Both the position numbers and the translations under genes were made by a program. The notes under the pieces are model-generated. The model saw only the letters and a program-made list of their open reading frames with translations. It did not search any database and was not told the origin of the DNA. From Candidatus Peregrinibacteria bacterium CG_4_10_14_0_2_um_filter_43_11 (lineage in GTDB: Bacteria > Patescibacteriota > Gracilibacteria > UM-FILTER-43-11): a stretch of 5,037 bases of DNA. Shown piece by piece: positions 4,999 to 5,037 of this stretch; the first letter of the stretch is position 1, and each line of letters starts with the position of its first letter. The stretch covers positions 1 to 5,037 of the forward strand of contig PFOK01000044.1 of NCBI GenBank assembly GCA_002792495.1, in the 5' to 3' direction.

Positions 4999-5037
4999 AC
5001 CAAGCAGCTCCATAATTAAATAATTAAGTAACTGAGA

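Overview
The window holds five complete protein genes on a bacterial chromosome: a small DUF378 membrane protein (+), znuA (-), mutY (-), nadA (+) and mnmA (-). It uses the standard bacterial code: TGA is a real stop for mutY and mnmA. None of the five starts has a recognisable Shine-Dalgarno sequence; starts sit in A/T-rich leaders, twice in the context CATTATG. Candidate promoters are sigma70-like with extended -10 boxes (TGCTAAAAT, TGCTATTAT). SD-poor starts, a Cys-rich DUF378 protein, a plastid/cyanobacteria-like MnmA and scattered GTCAT-type palindromes suggest an uncultivated lineage, perhaps Patescibacteria (Peregrinibacteria-like). This taxonomic guess is weak and rests on recall, not on a search.

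Layout. Bases 1-356 carry no supportable gene. They hold two head-to-head palindromic repeat elements (129-227) and a good promoter for the DUF378 gene (357-605). That gene converges on znuA with a 12-base gap. mutY and znuA form a translationally coupled pair (ATGA overlap), with mutY first. mutY and nadA diverge from a 155-base A/T-rich region containing a regular array of TTTATTG heptamers. nadA then converges on mnmA with a 15-base gap. Upstream of mnmA lie a heptanucleotide tandem repeat and another palindromic element. No clear intrinsic terminator is visible at either convergent junction.

The genes do not form one pathway. They are a housekeeping set: zinc capture (ZnuA), repair of 8-oxoguanine mispairs (MutY), the quinolinate step of NAD synthesis (NadA) and 2-thiolation of tRNA wobble uridine (MnmA). 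ZnuA lacks its permease and ATPase here, and NadA lacks NadB and NadC, so partners must lie elsewhere.

The most interesting signal is a family of GTCAT-starting palindromic elements. Three copies are intergenic. A fourth lies inside mnmA, where it is translated in frame as a short insertion (around DPSTPLGMT) without breaking the gene. Second is the period-8 heptamer array between mutY and nadA, which looks like an operator. Third is a MutY whose C-terminal domain keeps a complete Nudix box but has Cys where the lesion-sensing FSH-type loop normally has His.
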